Origin: Pyropia haitanensis
Lineage: Eukaryota > Rhodophyta > Bangiophyceae > Bangiales > Bangiaceae
DNA length: 64,000 bases
Direction of reading: 5' to 3'
Assembly: GCA_008729055.1 (NCBI GenBank)
Contig: SDUX01000009.1
Coordinates: forward strand, 380,806-444,805
Under the pieces are notes generated by a model. That model was not told the DNA's origin. It was given only the letters and a program-made list of their open reading frames with translations, and did no database searches. Positions 34,376-45,531 of this stretch are shown here, piece after piece. Positions within the stretch are counted from its first letter, which is position 1, and the number at the start of each line of letters is the position of its first letter. The translations under genes and the position numbers were made by a program.

Positions 34376-37229
34376 CTACGCCCACGGGAAGAAGTCATTG
34401 ACGAAAAACCTCATCTGCCTGTGGTGTGAGAGAGGCGCCGAGGGCGTCGGTGGGATCGCATCCACTCCCTTGCGTCGTGCCAGCTCGTCAAAGTCGGGGA
34501 CGACGAGCACCCCGCGCCGAATGCGCGTTGCCGGGATCACTCGGATGAACCAGTCACCACCACCACGTGGCACTGCCCATCGAAGCCGCGTACACGACCG
34601 CGCCGCCAGGGCACAACCTGGCGCAGGTGCCACCGCCTCCCACACACACACCGCCACCATGTCTTCATCTCCACGGCGGAACATCAGCCGCACCTCCCCG
34701 ACCAGCACGTTGGCAGCACGCTGTTGACCCGCAGCTTGCTGCTGCGTCGACACGTCGTCGTCAAAAAGGATTGCGTCGTACCAGGGCCTGGCCATAAAAT
34801 CGGGTGAGGCGCGCACGAGTTGTGAGAATCGGCTGCCACAGTCCAGGCGCGCAGCAATGCGCAGCACGCTGAGAACGCTGACCCTGTTGACCGCCGAAAG
34901 GGATGTCAAGGCTCCAAGGTTGGACAGCCCAGGTCGTCCAGAGAGAACCGCGACCGTGTGGCGTGGCAGCGGACGCACGCGCACACGGCGAGCCGTAGTG
35001 TCCGTCGTTCCAGGCGGTGGGGTGGCGCTCGTCGCAGGCAGCTGACTGTCCCCGACAGGGTCGTCCTCGTCGGCCGCCGCGCTGCCGCTGCCCAAGCGAC
35101 TTGTCCGCGCTGACCTTTCGGCCTCCTCGTCCGCCTTCTTGAGCCTGACCAACACCTCACGTGACCCCTGCGCTTGCCGCACGATCTGCTGCGTGAAGTT
35201 GAGGATGGTCTTGTTGGTCCGACGATAAAACGGCTTGTCCACTTTGTGCTGCGCCTCGTTGCCGCCAGTGTTGCCGTTCTGGATGTTTCCATGCATCCTG
35301 ATGGCATCCAAGACGTGACGGAGAAGCTTGTGCACTTTAGGCGTCTGGATAACGCCCAGGATGGGTGTCATGAACTTGATGACGAATTCCTCCGCATGCT
35401 GCGCTACGTCCTTCGCCTCGTAGAGCGTGGTTGGGGTCGCAGCTGTTGACGTGGCCCAGCCAGCAATGCGGCCGTACAGCACCGCGTACTCTGCAAACAT
35501 GGAGGTCACGGCGTGTTGCAGCGGCGTGTCGCCAAACACGGAATGGTAAGCCACCCAGTCAAACGAGAAGTTACGAGGCAGGGACTCCTCGTGCTCCTCC
35601 TCACCGGCTGCAAAGAAGATGGGGAGATCACTCGTGACCGGCTCAGAGTCTTGCGCCGCGGCAGGAGCGGTGGGGCGCGCCGCTGCGCTGCGACCAGCGG
35701 ACCTCGACGCACGCGCGCGTCGTCGAGCGGCGGCTCCAGTTGGGGAAGACGGTAGCGACCGCCGCCGACGCCTCACGCCAAACAACCCGCTGGCAGCAAA
35801 AGGCAGAATAGGAATCCCTGACCGCTGCTGGGCGCCCGTGAAGGTGGACTGAGGCGTGCCTTCCTCCACGAAGAATCCGGGAGCCAGCCGAGGAGCGACG
35901 CTCCGACGACCCATGTGCGAGATGCGCACGTTTGCCACACGGTACGTTGCTGACGTGCTGCCGCATAACGGGTAGTAATTCTTGCACATGTGAGGGAACA
36001 CACGCACCAGCCGATGTACCAGCATGCGCGTAACGCCGAGGTCCAGGACGTGCAGGACATCAAACCCAATCATCTTGTAGAGCAAGAAAGGGGCAGTAGA
36101 CAGACCCGCAAACCCTGCCAGAGCAGGAACAGCGCTGCGAGCGCTGGTGCTCGCCTCGAGGTGCGCTGGCATCACTGTACACGTACATGCCCAACACAAA
36201 GCTGGCGGCCCCGTTCTCCCGAACAACTTCTTCCTCGCACAGGCGGAAAGCGTCACCATCCAGCGGTGAATCTCGCATGGCCGTCGGGGGAGCCGGTCCG
36301 TCGTCTCCACTCCAGTACCTCACGTCCTTGCTCTCGCGAATCAAGTTCATGACGACGTCCATCACTGGCCGGAAAAACGCGACGAGGGTGTCCCCGTTCT
36401 GGACCATCGAGCACTTGCGCCACCCAGCGCCGAGCAGAGCGGCATCGACTTCGTCTCGCAACGCGGTCTTAAACGCGTGAGGTGTCTTGAAAGTGTCTCT
36501 GAGCCGCCGATGCTGCCCAGCGTCAATCGGCATTCCAGGCCTGGTGCCCTCCCATATCTCGAGCAGGTGAAACAGCTCGACCTGCTCCGCGGCCGTGAGC
36601 CCGGCACCACCTCCAGCCGACAGACAAAGTCTCAAAAGAGCGCGGAGCTTGCAGGAGTCGAACTGGCCGGGACGGGGGCGCTTCCGCCGCGAGACAATCG
36701 GCTGCGACCGTGCCCAATCACCAAGGGACTCGAACGTTGCACGTAGCTCCGTAGACGGAGTTGCGTAGCAAAATTCCGGAGCGGCAGCTTGTTCTCCCTG
36801 CGAAACGCGGCGCCTCTTGCCCGCGTGCTCAGTCGGGTTTGCGCGCGTCCTTTTACACATTACTTGAGCCATTTCCGCTGCAGCATAGGCTTCGTAGTCA
36901 ACGTCTGCGCCCATAGCGGGGCACTCGGCGCGCGGAGACTGCAGGGAGTCGAGGTCCTCCTCTGCCACGTCCGGTGAAGGACGACGACGTGCCCACCCCG
37001 GCTGCGTACCGCGAGCTCCGTCAGCCTGCGCGCGGCCACTGGGCTGTCCAGAATCCCGACTATCAGGCGCGGTAGGCCCGTCCGGCGGCGTCGTTGTTGG
37101 CACCCTAGGAACGGCAACGGGCTCTGCAAGGCCGCGGTACTTGACACCGTGTCTGGTCTGCATGTGCCACGCCCTGTGACGCGGGACGTCAAACGACCTG
37201 GGGCACTCCGAGCACTTGAAACTGTCCAT
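34376..37229 (-). pseudogene. CACTA/Plavaka-like transposase with C2H2 finger, one frameshift
   Basis: The first frame (37229 to about 36160) starts MDSFKCSECPRSF, a C2H2 finger closed by HRAWHMQTRH. It continues through RRKRPRPGQFDSCKLRALL to VLGMYVYSDAS. The second frame (about 36170 to 34376) carries on with STSARSAVPALAGFAG, FDVLHVLDLGVTRMLVHRL, PKVHKLLRHVLDAIRMHG, NEAQHKVDKPFYRRTNK and a C-terminus VVPDFDELARRKG...RFFVNDFFPWA. A zinc finger followed by YSDA and a DVLHVLDLG block is typical of KDZ/Plavaka/CACTA (CMC) transposases; exact subfamily is inference. The frames overlap over 36060-36310 and need one base fewer (or two more) near 36150-36190, with no homopolymer there. This copy is therefore probably inactive unless the base call is wrong. 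About 950 residues in total. Confidence 0.65.
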
Positions 37230-38944
37230 GGCGACGGCTGCGTGTCAACCCACTGCACGCAAGAACAACAAACGTGGCATAAGCTCGCAACGAGTACGAA
37301 GAGCCGTACACAGCAGTCAAAACAGTCAGCGCCAGTCCTTCCATGCACGAACGACCTCCGACAGTCTCGGCCAAAAGTACACCTCCCCACCAGTGCTCCC
37401 CGTGGTCTCTCATCACCTACGAAAGAAGTGTCTCGAGCATACCAGAGATGCCGACGAGAACGCGCGCCGTGCCATGTCCACGATCGTCCGCGCACGTGGA
37501 GAGGGGAATTGCAGCCACCAAAGGCCGCGACAAGTGTGATGTCTCGTACCAAACTCGGAACGACGAACGGTAGAGCATGCGCGTGGACACGGCGGCAGCC
37601 GCCAACCGGGCGGCCCGCGCCGCTACAAGCTGCCGCGTTAAAAAACCAGTCACGACACTGACAACGAGTGCAACCATCGAATGCGGCCGTTAGCACACGT
37701 ACAAGCGACGGCCCGCGCAGTTTCTGGCACGCACGTGCGGTGTACGACGCAGAGCGGCTCTAAGAAGAATGCAGAAGCCGAGTCTGTCGCCGGCGCTCCC
37801 CTCCGCCGTACTCTGACTTCCCCTCACAGGCGCGGACGCAACGTACCACAGTGAACGTCGCAAGCAGCCTCTGGGGCAGTGTGTATCAGGGCTGCCCCTG
37901 GCGACGATCTCTTTGGAGGAAGGCGGCTGGTGGCCTCAACAGAGTGCAGCTGCACGCAGTGGCGCGCGCAACACTGTGTGCGGCCCTGTCCCCAAAGGCG
38001 GCACGCCGACCAGAGCGCCAACGGGTGCCAGTGTGTGCGAAAGCAGTGCGCCGGAAGGGCGCGAGAGTGCGCGTCGGTGCCGAGTCGTCGAACAGTCGAG
38101 CGCCGACACAACGCGGAGTGGGCCGGCACGGGTTGTGGCAGCGCCCGCAACCAGCGAGCGAGTGCCAAGAGCAAGTTCCTGGTATCAGTCCCCACTTGTT
38201 TAATTCATCTCTGAAATCGTCCCCCGATATCTATCTACCTACCAAAAAGCGAGCTCACATTGGCTGATCGGGTCTTGAACGGCGCTCGTGCTGGCCACTC
38301 ACAAACACGTAGCGCATAATTTTACTAGATCTGGATCTCAGCGGTGCGACCAATTGCCTCAACTCGCGTAAAGTAGCCTGATGACAGCTGGGCAGCGCGC
38401 GCGCGGCCAAGTCGGCTTCAACGCTGGTGCGCCTGCTGCGACGTGCTGGCTGCGTCGAGCCCGCCGACTGGATGCCGTCCGTCGTGTGGTCCAGTCTAAG
38501 GAGCCGGCGCCGTGGCGGCGCTCGGCGTGGTATACCTTTCCAGGCGCGTCAAGTGCGCGTAGCTGCCCCTGTGTACTCCCAATTGCAGCATGCCGTGTAG
38601 GCACCCGCGTCTCAGGCCGCGCCGCCACTTACACTGTGAGTTGCCAAGTGTGTGCTTCCGTCGGAATGGATCCCCGCAGCGCTGTGACGCTGATCGGTTC
38701 GCATCTTTGCCGCGCGCGGGAGCTGACGGATCGGCAACGTACTTTGGATGCATTCGGAAAAAGGACGCTCGTGGACGCCTGCGAGGGGGTTTGCCTTGCC
38801 GCCACTTTTTGGCGCCCTTTTCTGTTGCGCGCAGCCCGTGCAGCTCGTAGGGTGCAGGCAGCACGAGCACTCTGCGCGCTGCTCGCCGCGCGGCTTCCAG
38901 GTACGTGCGCACGCTGTGGGCCTAGTCGGGTGCCGAGAGGCACC

Positions 38945-38951
38945 TATTTAA
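38945..38951 (+). promoter_or_regulatory. TATA-like element (TATTTAA)
   Basis: TATTTAA in locally GC-rich DNA, about 140 bp upstream of the ATG at 39087 and correctly oriented for that gene. The position allows a start site about 30 bp downstream and a leader of about 110 nt. There is no further support. Confidence 0.3.
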
Positions 38952-39086
38952 CCCATCTGCAACGGCGTACGAGGACGTGGACGGGTGTCACAGTGCGACT
39001 GCTCCTGGTGCCGAGCTAGCGGCGCACCTCCGGGAGCTCCACCGTCGTCTCTTCTCTCTCGTTCCCATCTGACCCTCCCCCCCACC

Positions 39087-41411
39087 ATGGACCCATCCAA
39101 GTCACCTCCCAAAGTCGCTCGTCGTGCCGCTCCTCGCCCACCTCGACCCCCTCCCCGTCGCGCACCGCGAATGGTTGCCCCTCCTCCCTTCGGTCGTGCC
39201 CCTCGCATGGCTGCTCCGAATCCTCCTGAAGTCACCGAACGCGAGGCCAAGGAAGCGCTACGCGCAGCGGCTCGCGTGGCTCAAGCGGCTCAAGCGGCTC
39301 GTGATGCAGTGTCGTCGGGGATTTCCATCCCCCACTGGGTGCCCCCCACTGTGCCGTCGCCTCCTCCGCCACCTCCTCCTGTTGGGTTCGGCGGGCGCGA
39401 AGCCCTTCTTGCGCGCGCGGCGTTGAGCCAACCGCTCTTAAGCCCCCTTGTCGCCGCTCCAAGCTACTCGTCCCAAGTGGCTAACAGCGCTTCAGCCAGT
39501 GCTCCAGCCACGTCTAGCTTCATCGGTCTGCCTCGAGAGGCGGCGTCCGCTCCACTGCTCTCCCTCGGAGAACCTTCACTGGACTCTTCGTCGGCTTTTG
39601 GCGCCGCGCCGCTATTCTTGCCGCCTGCCACTTCCGGCTCTTTCCCGTCGTCTGCGGCGGGCGTCTCCACGTCGTCGCCTCTGGACTTTCTCGTTCGCCC
39701 GTTGTACCCGTCTACATCTCTTGGCACCAGCGCGACAGCGTCACGCACGCCGTCTGCATCACCCTCGTTGCCGCCCGTCTCTGCGCCGAGCACGTCATCG
39801 CCTGCGTACAACCCAAGCTTAGCGGCGGCCGAGATCCAGCCGACAGCTTTGTCAGTGCTCGCGGTGCGCACGCCCTCTGGCCCGACGCCTCGAGCTCGCC
39901 TCACTGCTCCTGGGCGAGTTTCCATTGCCTCTCCATTGGACCTAAGTGAGCCGGCCGTACCACCGCCGCCTGTGCAGGATGTGGATGCGCCAGAGCTGCA
40001 GTCCGCAGCCGCTCCTTCTCCTGGTACGAGCGTGACGGTGCGGCCGTCCGACTTCCAAGCGATCGCCGACAAGGTTAATGATCTCGCTGCGTCTCACGTG
40101 GATGTGAGGCAGAAGCTCGCAGTCGTGTCCGACGCAGTTTCTGGAGCGTCTACCAAGCTCGAGTCCCACGGCAAAGCCATCGAGTCGTTTGGGTTTGCTA
40201 TCAGTGGCCTCAAGACGTCGGTCATCTCGCTAACGGACGTCGTCAAGGCTCACCTCTCGCAGCGCACCACTGGCGAAGCAGCCGGCGGCGACGGGAGACA
40301 AGCCTCAGTCGGGAGCCCGCCGATGGCCTCGGCGGACGCACCTGCAGTGCAGGTTCTGCGCAAGGTTCGACGCGTTGGCCCTGGGGAGGCTGACGTCAAG
40401 ACGGCGTCTCTTCACGCGAGCTTTATGGACCGCGTCAAGGCGGAGGCGAACGAGCGCGTGGTAGGCATGCATCACATGATTGCCATCAGCCGCAAGCTGA
40501 ACGACCGTCTGTCCGTGTCGCTCTCTAAGGCAACCACCTGCGCAGGTGTCCACCACGACGCCGATACGTTTGGCGAGCTGGTGCTCGATTGTGTGATGGA
40601 GCACTTCAACTGCGGCCAGGAACAGGCCAACCTGTTCCTCAAGTGTACCATCAACCAGCCAAAGAAGCAGAGGGGGGGGGCAGTGAAGGAGGGCGTGCCC
40701 GCCATCACTACATCTTCAAGCAGCGACGACGCCGCCGGTATCCTTGGGGATCAGTCCAAGGCCGAGCCGATTGCTGTGCGCGCCGGCATTCCCCTGCATG
40801 CGGTGCAGCCGCACCTCATTGAGGCGATCAAGAAGCGAGTCATCCCGTCGTTCTTTGCCGCCGTCGACCTGAACTTCCGCACCGTGACGCTCATCCAGGT
40901 GCTCCGGTGGTTGGCCGGCAACCAGTACACCGCCTCCGAGAACGGCAAGAAGGCGTTGAGGGAGGGGGTGCTGGCCATGTACAAGTATCTCGGCGTGACG
41001 GACCGCATGCAGCAGAACGACGTGGGTAACGGGCTTGTTGTCAACCTTTCCATTGGACATTATGCTCTGGTCTTCTGCTGCGTGCGCCGCTGCCTGGAGA
41101 TGGCTGTCATGAAGGCGTACAACCGGTCAACCCGTCGGACTGGCGTCGAGCCTGGGCTGTACGTACGCTGGCGTGTGGAGCTCCTTCGGGTTGACCAGTT
41201 CTTGGAGAAGGACAACGACGCACGCCGAGGCCTGGCCTTTACTGACGGCCACGACGCAAGCCGCGCGGCTCTGACTACCTCTGAGAATGAGATGGTTACT
41301 CGTCTCTACAAGAAGCACGTGGAAGACGACGAGCGCTACGCGCGCCTGCTGCAGCGCCTGGAGAAGGAGCTCGACGAGCGCAGCAAGCAGACGCCTGCCG
41401 AAACCGCCTGA
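39087..41411 (+). CDS. intact 774-aa protein of unknown function, transposon companion ORF
   Basis: The frame begins in phase at 38985, but ATG 39087 has an ideal context (CACCATGG) and opens MDPSKSPPKVARRAAPRPP, so I prefer it. Residues 1 to about 325 are Pro/Ala/Ser-rich and probably disordered, with a basic start. About 330-410 is helical (AIADKVNDLAASHVDVRQKL..., KLESHGKAIESFGFAISGLK), likely a coiled coil. About 450-770 is a well-ordered alpha-helical region (VGMHHMIAISRKLNDRLSVS, DCVMEHFNCGQEQANLFLKC, AVQPHLIEAIKKRVIPSFFA, VNLSIGHYALVFCCVRRCLE) ending in a charged helix. I recognise no family. It diverges from the transposase inside the same TIRs, so an accessory DNA-binding or regulatory role is plausible, by analogy with two-gene CACTA elements. 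Confidence 0.75.
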   Translation: MDPSKSPPKVARRAAPRPPRPPPRRAPRMVAPPPFGRAPRMAAPNPPEVTEREAKEALRAAARVAQAAQAARDAVSSGISIPHWVPPTVPSPPPPPPPVGFGGREALLARAALSQPLLSPLVAAPSYSSQVANSASASAPATSSFIGLPREAASAPLLSLGEPSLDSSSAFGAAPLFLPPATSGSFPSSAAGVSTSSPLDFLVRPLYPSTSLGTSATASRTPSASPSLPPVSAPSTSSPAYNPSLAAAEIQPTALSVLAVRTPSGPTPRARLTAPGRVSIASPLDLSEPAVPPPPVQDVDAPELQSAAAPSPGTSVTVRPSDFQAIADKVNDLAASHVDVRQKLAVVSDAVSGASTKLESHGKAIESFGFAISGLKTSVISLTDVVKAHLSQRTTGEAAGGDGRQASVGSPPMASADAPAVQVLRKVRRVGPGEADVKTASLHASFMDRVKAEANERVVGMHHMIAISRKLNDRLSVSLSKATTCAGVHHDADTFGELVLDCVMEHFNCGQEQANLFLKCTINQPKKQRGGAVKEGVPAITTSSSSDDAAGILGDQSKAEPIAVRAGIPLHAVQPHLIEAIKKRVIPSFFAAVDLNFRTVTLIQVLRWLAGNQYTASENGKKALREGVLAMYKYLGVTDRMQQNDVGNGLVVNLSIGHYALVFCCVRRCLEMAVMKAYNRSTRRTGVEPGLYVRWRVELLRVDQFLEKDNDARRGLAFTDGHDASRAALTTSENEMVTRLYKKHVEDDERYARLLQRLEKELDERSKQTPAETA

Positions 41412-42518
41412 GAACGTGCCCGGAGACGCCAGAGGTGTTGGGGGCGGCACGATGCAGCTGACGACGATGATGGCCGTGAGGGGCAGGCTGGTGTCGCTGA
41501 CAGTGCAGTCTGCGATGGTGCAAGACGCTGTGCTGCTCGTCGCGCGGTGAGTTACGTGGTGGAGCGGTGCTCGCCTGGTGGCGCGCCGGGGCCGGCGAAT
41601 GCAACAGCTGGCGACGCAGGAGCTGCCGATGACGCGGGCAGTGCTGGCGGCGGCGCCGTACATGCCGGCCGTGGGGGTGCGCGTCAGTGGCGCTGGCCGT
41701 GCGGGTGCTGGTGGTGAGAGAGATGGTCGGGCTGGTCGCGCGTAACGTCGTAGTACGCGGGGGACGGCGGCTGGCCGAGGTTGTTGGTGGGAGGGGTGGT
41801 GATGGTACCACCGGTGCTGCTGCCCACGCGGGTGTCCGTACCGGTCCGGCCGTCGCTGCACCTGGCGCGCGTACTCGTCCGCCGCGCGCGACGCCCGGTC
41901 GCCTGCACTGGCGGTGGCACTGTCACTGTTGCTGTGTGTGTTGTGTGTGTGCTTGTCGTCCTGGTGTTTGTTTGGGGGCGCTCGTCCAATGCTTGGATAG
42001 TCTGTATGCCCAGCAACGGCGAGCGAGAGCTCATGCGCAGCTCGTACGTCGATAGCGTCAATGTTTTTGTGCGACCGCTCGTGCTCACGCCCACAAGCGC
42101 GACCCGCGCGTACGTGCGATACCGCGACGTCTCTGCCACCCGCGCATCATGCGGGAATCACAGCGAAGCGCATGGCCGCTGCCGCACCGCGGCGGATGCC
42201 ATTGGGAAGCGGGAGCAAGCGGTGCGCACCGTCCAGCTACGGCCCACAGGAGCAGGGCACAGTGCTGCCGGTCCCGGTCGGGGGCAGCACGACCTTGCGC
42301 CTTTGCCGCACAGCGCCTTACAGCAGCACACGGCGGGAGATTCGGAGATTTTTACTTCCTCGACGCGTCGTGGGCTGCGGCTTGCCCGAAGCAGTCCCGT
42401 CGCAGAGCCCATCGATCAGTATCGCAGCGCCTGCACGATGGCTTTTTCTGCCATCGTCAGCCCGTCGCAATCCCACCGCAGCTGGGTGCTCGATGGGGGA
42501 CACACAATTTGTGACGAT

Positions 42519-43053
42519 TGACAAGGTTTGATCTCTGACCGCCCAATGGCAGAACCCGGGATCTCCACGGAGAGGTATGCAACGAGGATAGGCAGTTTGC
42601 GGCTAGCGTGCGAGTGTGACGGCCAAGACCCTGAACCGGTCACGTTGACAGGTCTGACAAATCCTGACATTTGCCCCCAACTGCTAGAAAGACGGGCACT
42701 GACGGACGACCAGAACAGAGGCGCGGCGCGCCTTGCGGGACCGCATCGCTTGCAGTGTGTACGCGGTTCAAACGCAGCGCTTCGCTCCGTACGCACAGCG
42801 ATGACCTCGGATACTGCGCGCAGTGGACGACAGTCCACACTTCTAGCAACCACCAGTGGAGCCGGTCACGTTTGCTCGCCAAGTCGGCTGCGCATGCGGA
42901 CTCCCTCGATGTGATAAAACCGGAGACGCCCGCGAGCCGTCTGTGCTGTTGATGGGGGGTGCTCGGGGTCATCGCGGCGGCGGTGGTGCGGCTCCTCTCT
43001 TTTCCTGCGTGGCAAACCGCAAGTGCCAGCACATGCCGGTCATTTCGCCCGAC
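42519..43053. other. spacer between the CMC-type element and the signal-peptide exon
   Basis: Mixed-composition DNA without a domain-bearing frame, RNA gene or repeat that I can recognise. It may include a promoter for the exon at 43054. Confidence 0.4.
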
Positions 43054-43194
43054 ATGGCCTTGCGGGGAGGTGCCTCTTTCCTTTGGGCTGCCGCCGTCAT
43101 TGGGCTCCCGCTGCTCCTGCTCCTGCCCAGGGGTATCGCAGGGCAAGGTTGCTACCCGTTTGATTCGGGGCCGGTGAGCGCGATTTCTCCCGAG
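43054..43194 (+). CDS. orphan first exon encoding a signal peptide
   Basis: ATG at 43054 opens 47 codons: MALRGGASFLWAAAVIGLPL then LLLLPRGIAG, a strong signal peptide, and a short mature start QGCYPFDSGPVSAISPE. The exon ends exactly in phase 0 at a consensus donor, GAG/GTACGT (43195-43200). No convincing second exon follows on the plus strand before the retroelement at 43.6 kb. The gene may have a long intron containing the retroelement, or it may have been destroyed by it. The coding call rests only on the signal peptide plus donor. Confidence 0.4.
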
Positions 43195-43619
43195 GTACGT
43201 TCGCTGTAGTCCGTTTATGGAAGGTGGGCTTCTCTGGGCGCCTTGCGGGTGAGCGCCGGGCGGTGGACTTTGAGGAAGGCGTGCGATACGCGGGCTCGTG
43301 AGGGGAGACTATCGTTTGTTCTGTGGCTGATTGAATTCTCGACGTGCGCGTCCGCTTTCTTGAGTGTTACTCCGTTGCTCTTTCCTTTGTTTAGTTTTTT
43401 TCGTGCGGGATGGGAGCGCCTGCTGGATGTCATCAGGACAGCAGTAAGCCCAGCCAACTGGGGCCTCCAAACCGGCAAGGCGGTGTCACTTGCCCATGTT
43501 GGCGATCCCGTATGTTTCTTGACTCTCGCCGCGTAGGGATCAAGTTGTTTTCCGGAGAGGTTGGCCGCCGCCAGTCAGCAGTGACCTCGGGTGCTCACCA
43601 GATATCTAGTCAGAGCGGG

Positions 43620-45316
43620 GAGCATGCTCAAGTCGCTTGTGAGCTGTCCCGCTCGCTGGACAGGCGGTCTGCCCACGTGTTCTCGACAGACGCCAGCGAA
43701 GAAGGCTCTACCTCGAGCCCCCTCGCCTACAGGAGAGCCTGCAAGCGGCGCACGACGGCCATCAATGTGGGGGAGCGGGATCACATGGCGTTCACCGCGC
43801 CCATGACAACCCGCGAGTCCGTGAGCACCCTCACAGCGCCCGGGCCGCGCCGGTCCGGGAAGGACTCCAGCGCCAGGATGATGGCCAGCGGCTCTTTGCG
43901 GTTGATATGGTAGCCCGCCGTCTTGACGAAGAAAAAGCCCCGCGCAGGCGTTAGGTTGTCGCGCACGGCCCCCCAACCGTAGTCTGACGCGTCCGTCGAA
44001 AACTCCACTCGGACCGGCTGCTGAAACACGGCCCGGCCGACGTCCACGGCCGTGCCCAGAGAGGTTCACCAGAGAAGGTCCTGTGACGCCCGCGCGGGCA
44101 AGCGGGAGCGGTGCCGGTACGTCACCGTGCCGGAGTAAAGCGCGCGGAGGCGGAAACGCGCGAGCGGCACGGCCAAGCTGGCCGACGCTGCCAGGCCGCA
44201 AAATCGCTGGAGGGCCCGGGTGCGGACCCAACGACGGTCCGTGCAGGTCGCCCTGAGGAGGGAGTGAGCGGCTTCCACGATGCGCTTCCGGCGGTGGGCG
44301 GGCAACAGCACGAGGCATCGGCGGGTGTCCAACACGCAGCCCAGGATCTCGGGGGTCGTCGTGCCCACAGTCGCCCCTTTTGTGGGGTGAACGTGCGGCC
44401 CCAAGCGCTCTAGGACGGCCACCACTCGAACACGAGCCGCGGTCGCTTTGGCTTCCGTGACCGGCGCAGTCTGGGCCATCGTCGCGGCGAAGTCGTCCAT
44501 GTACGGCATCACGTGGTAACCCAGCTGGCGTAGGTGGGCGACCACCGGGCGCAAGACCTTCGTCAGGGCCCTGGGAGCGAGCTTCAGGCCGAAGGGGAGC
44601 GTCAGAAGGAAGCACAGGACCCCCGCGACGCGAAAAGCCAGCCGCGCCCGCTCGCGGGGCGCCAAATGGTTGTTCTGCGGGGAAAAGTCGATCACCAGCC
44701 GTGGCTTTGTCTTGATGTCCGCTACGAAGGACGTAAATTCCCATTCCGCGTTTGCCTCCTCCTCGGCCGTGGCGCGGCGCGCGTAGCCCCACGCTGTCCA
44801 GCGCTGCACTTCGGTCGCCGCCCAGGTTGCGACGTCGGAGGGTACGGGTAAGGGCGGCACCTTGCACGGCGGGGGGCGGTGCCGCCACGGGAGGAGATGC
44901 CCCTCGCGCAAAACCTTGAGCACCCACGGGGATGCGCCAATGGCCGCCCACTCGCGCCACGCCGCTCGCGCTGTCGCGTGCGGCGTCCGCCCGCTCGCCA
45001 CCGGTTTGGGCTGCAGTGCCGCGAGGCGGGCGCGGCGGTTGTGCTGGGCGCAGCCCACCAGGCCGATCAACGCCGTAGTGGCCCGCAACGGTGTCGGACG
45101 GCTGCACGGAGCGCCGGGCACCAACGCAGGGCTCCACGTCGCCGGGGGGACGCACGTGGGGACGTGTGCTACGGTCGAGCGCTCGGCAAAGAAAACCGAG
45201 TGCCGCACCCCCGGTTGGGTCGATCCCGGCGCGCCCGGGGGGGCACGCACCGGGCCCGCCCCGCGGCCTAGGCGGAGCCGACATCGTCGTTGGGGCGGGG
45301 TACTCACCGTCCACAC
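43620..45316 (-). pseudogene. reverse transcriptase-RNase H, interrupted
   Basis: The frame opens at 45316 and carries a region leading to TKPRLVIDFSPQNNHLAP, then RARLAFRVAGVLCFLLTLPF, GLKLAPRALTKVLRPVVAHL and MPYMDDFAAT. An in-frame TGA at 44068-44066 follows SQDLLW. The same frame then continues with RNase H: VRVEFSTDASDYGWGAVRDN, YHINRKEPLAIILALESF, VRVLTDSRVVMGAVNAM, then another stop. A neighbouring frame shows VENTWADRLSS. Between the IDFSPQNN block and the LPFGL block the spacing is much shorter than in active RTs, and the segment with the motif A aspartate seems to be missing. Together these make it non-functional. Confidence 0.7.
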
Positions 45317-45531
45317 GTGCCCGTTTGGGAGCGCCGACCACCGCCGCGTCGGCGGTCGTGTCGTCCGTCACCTCGGCCGGCACGATCGGTCCGGGTGCCT
45401 CGCGTCTCTCCGCCGCGGTCATGGCGGCCGTGACCGTCTTGAGAGGGGTTGCCGCGGCCGCTGCCACCGTGGCCGCCACCTCCCCCGCGGCGATCCCATC
45501 GCGGGAGAGTTTGGGGTCGGGGGTTCGGCGC

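Larger units (their letters stand above)
33310..42518. mobile_element. candidate autonomous CMC-type (CACTA/Plavaka-like) DNA transposon with two divergent genes
   Basis: The left end (from about 33310, ATCGTCACATAATGTGTG then CCCATCGAG) and the right end read inverted (ATCGTCACAAATTGTGTG then CCCATCGAG, to about 42518) are clearly related. Further inward both carry copies of GCATCGTGCA or CCATCGTGCA and GCTGCGAT, giving imperfect terminal repeats of roughly 95 bp with subterminal motifs. Inside are a C2H2-finger transposase on the minus strand and an intact long ORF on the plus strand, diverging from a shared region of about 1.86 kb. Composition is less GC-rich than the flanking genes. The exact boundary and target duplication are not resolved. 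Confidence 0.6.

Noticed and set aside
38381..39019. A 212-codon plus-strand frame just upstream of the companion gene
   Set aside because: It covers the likely promoter and leader, lacks motifs, and overlaps the better-supported start at 39087.
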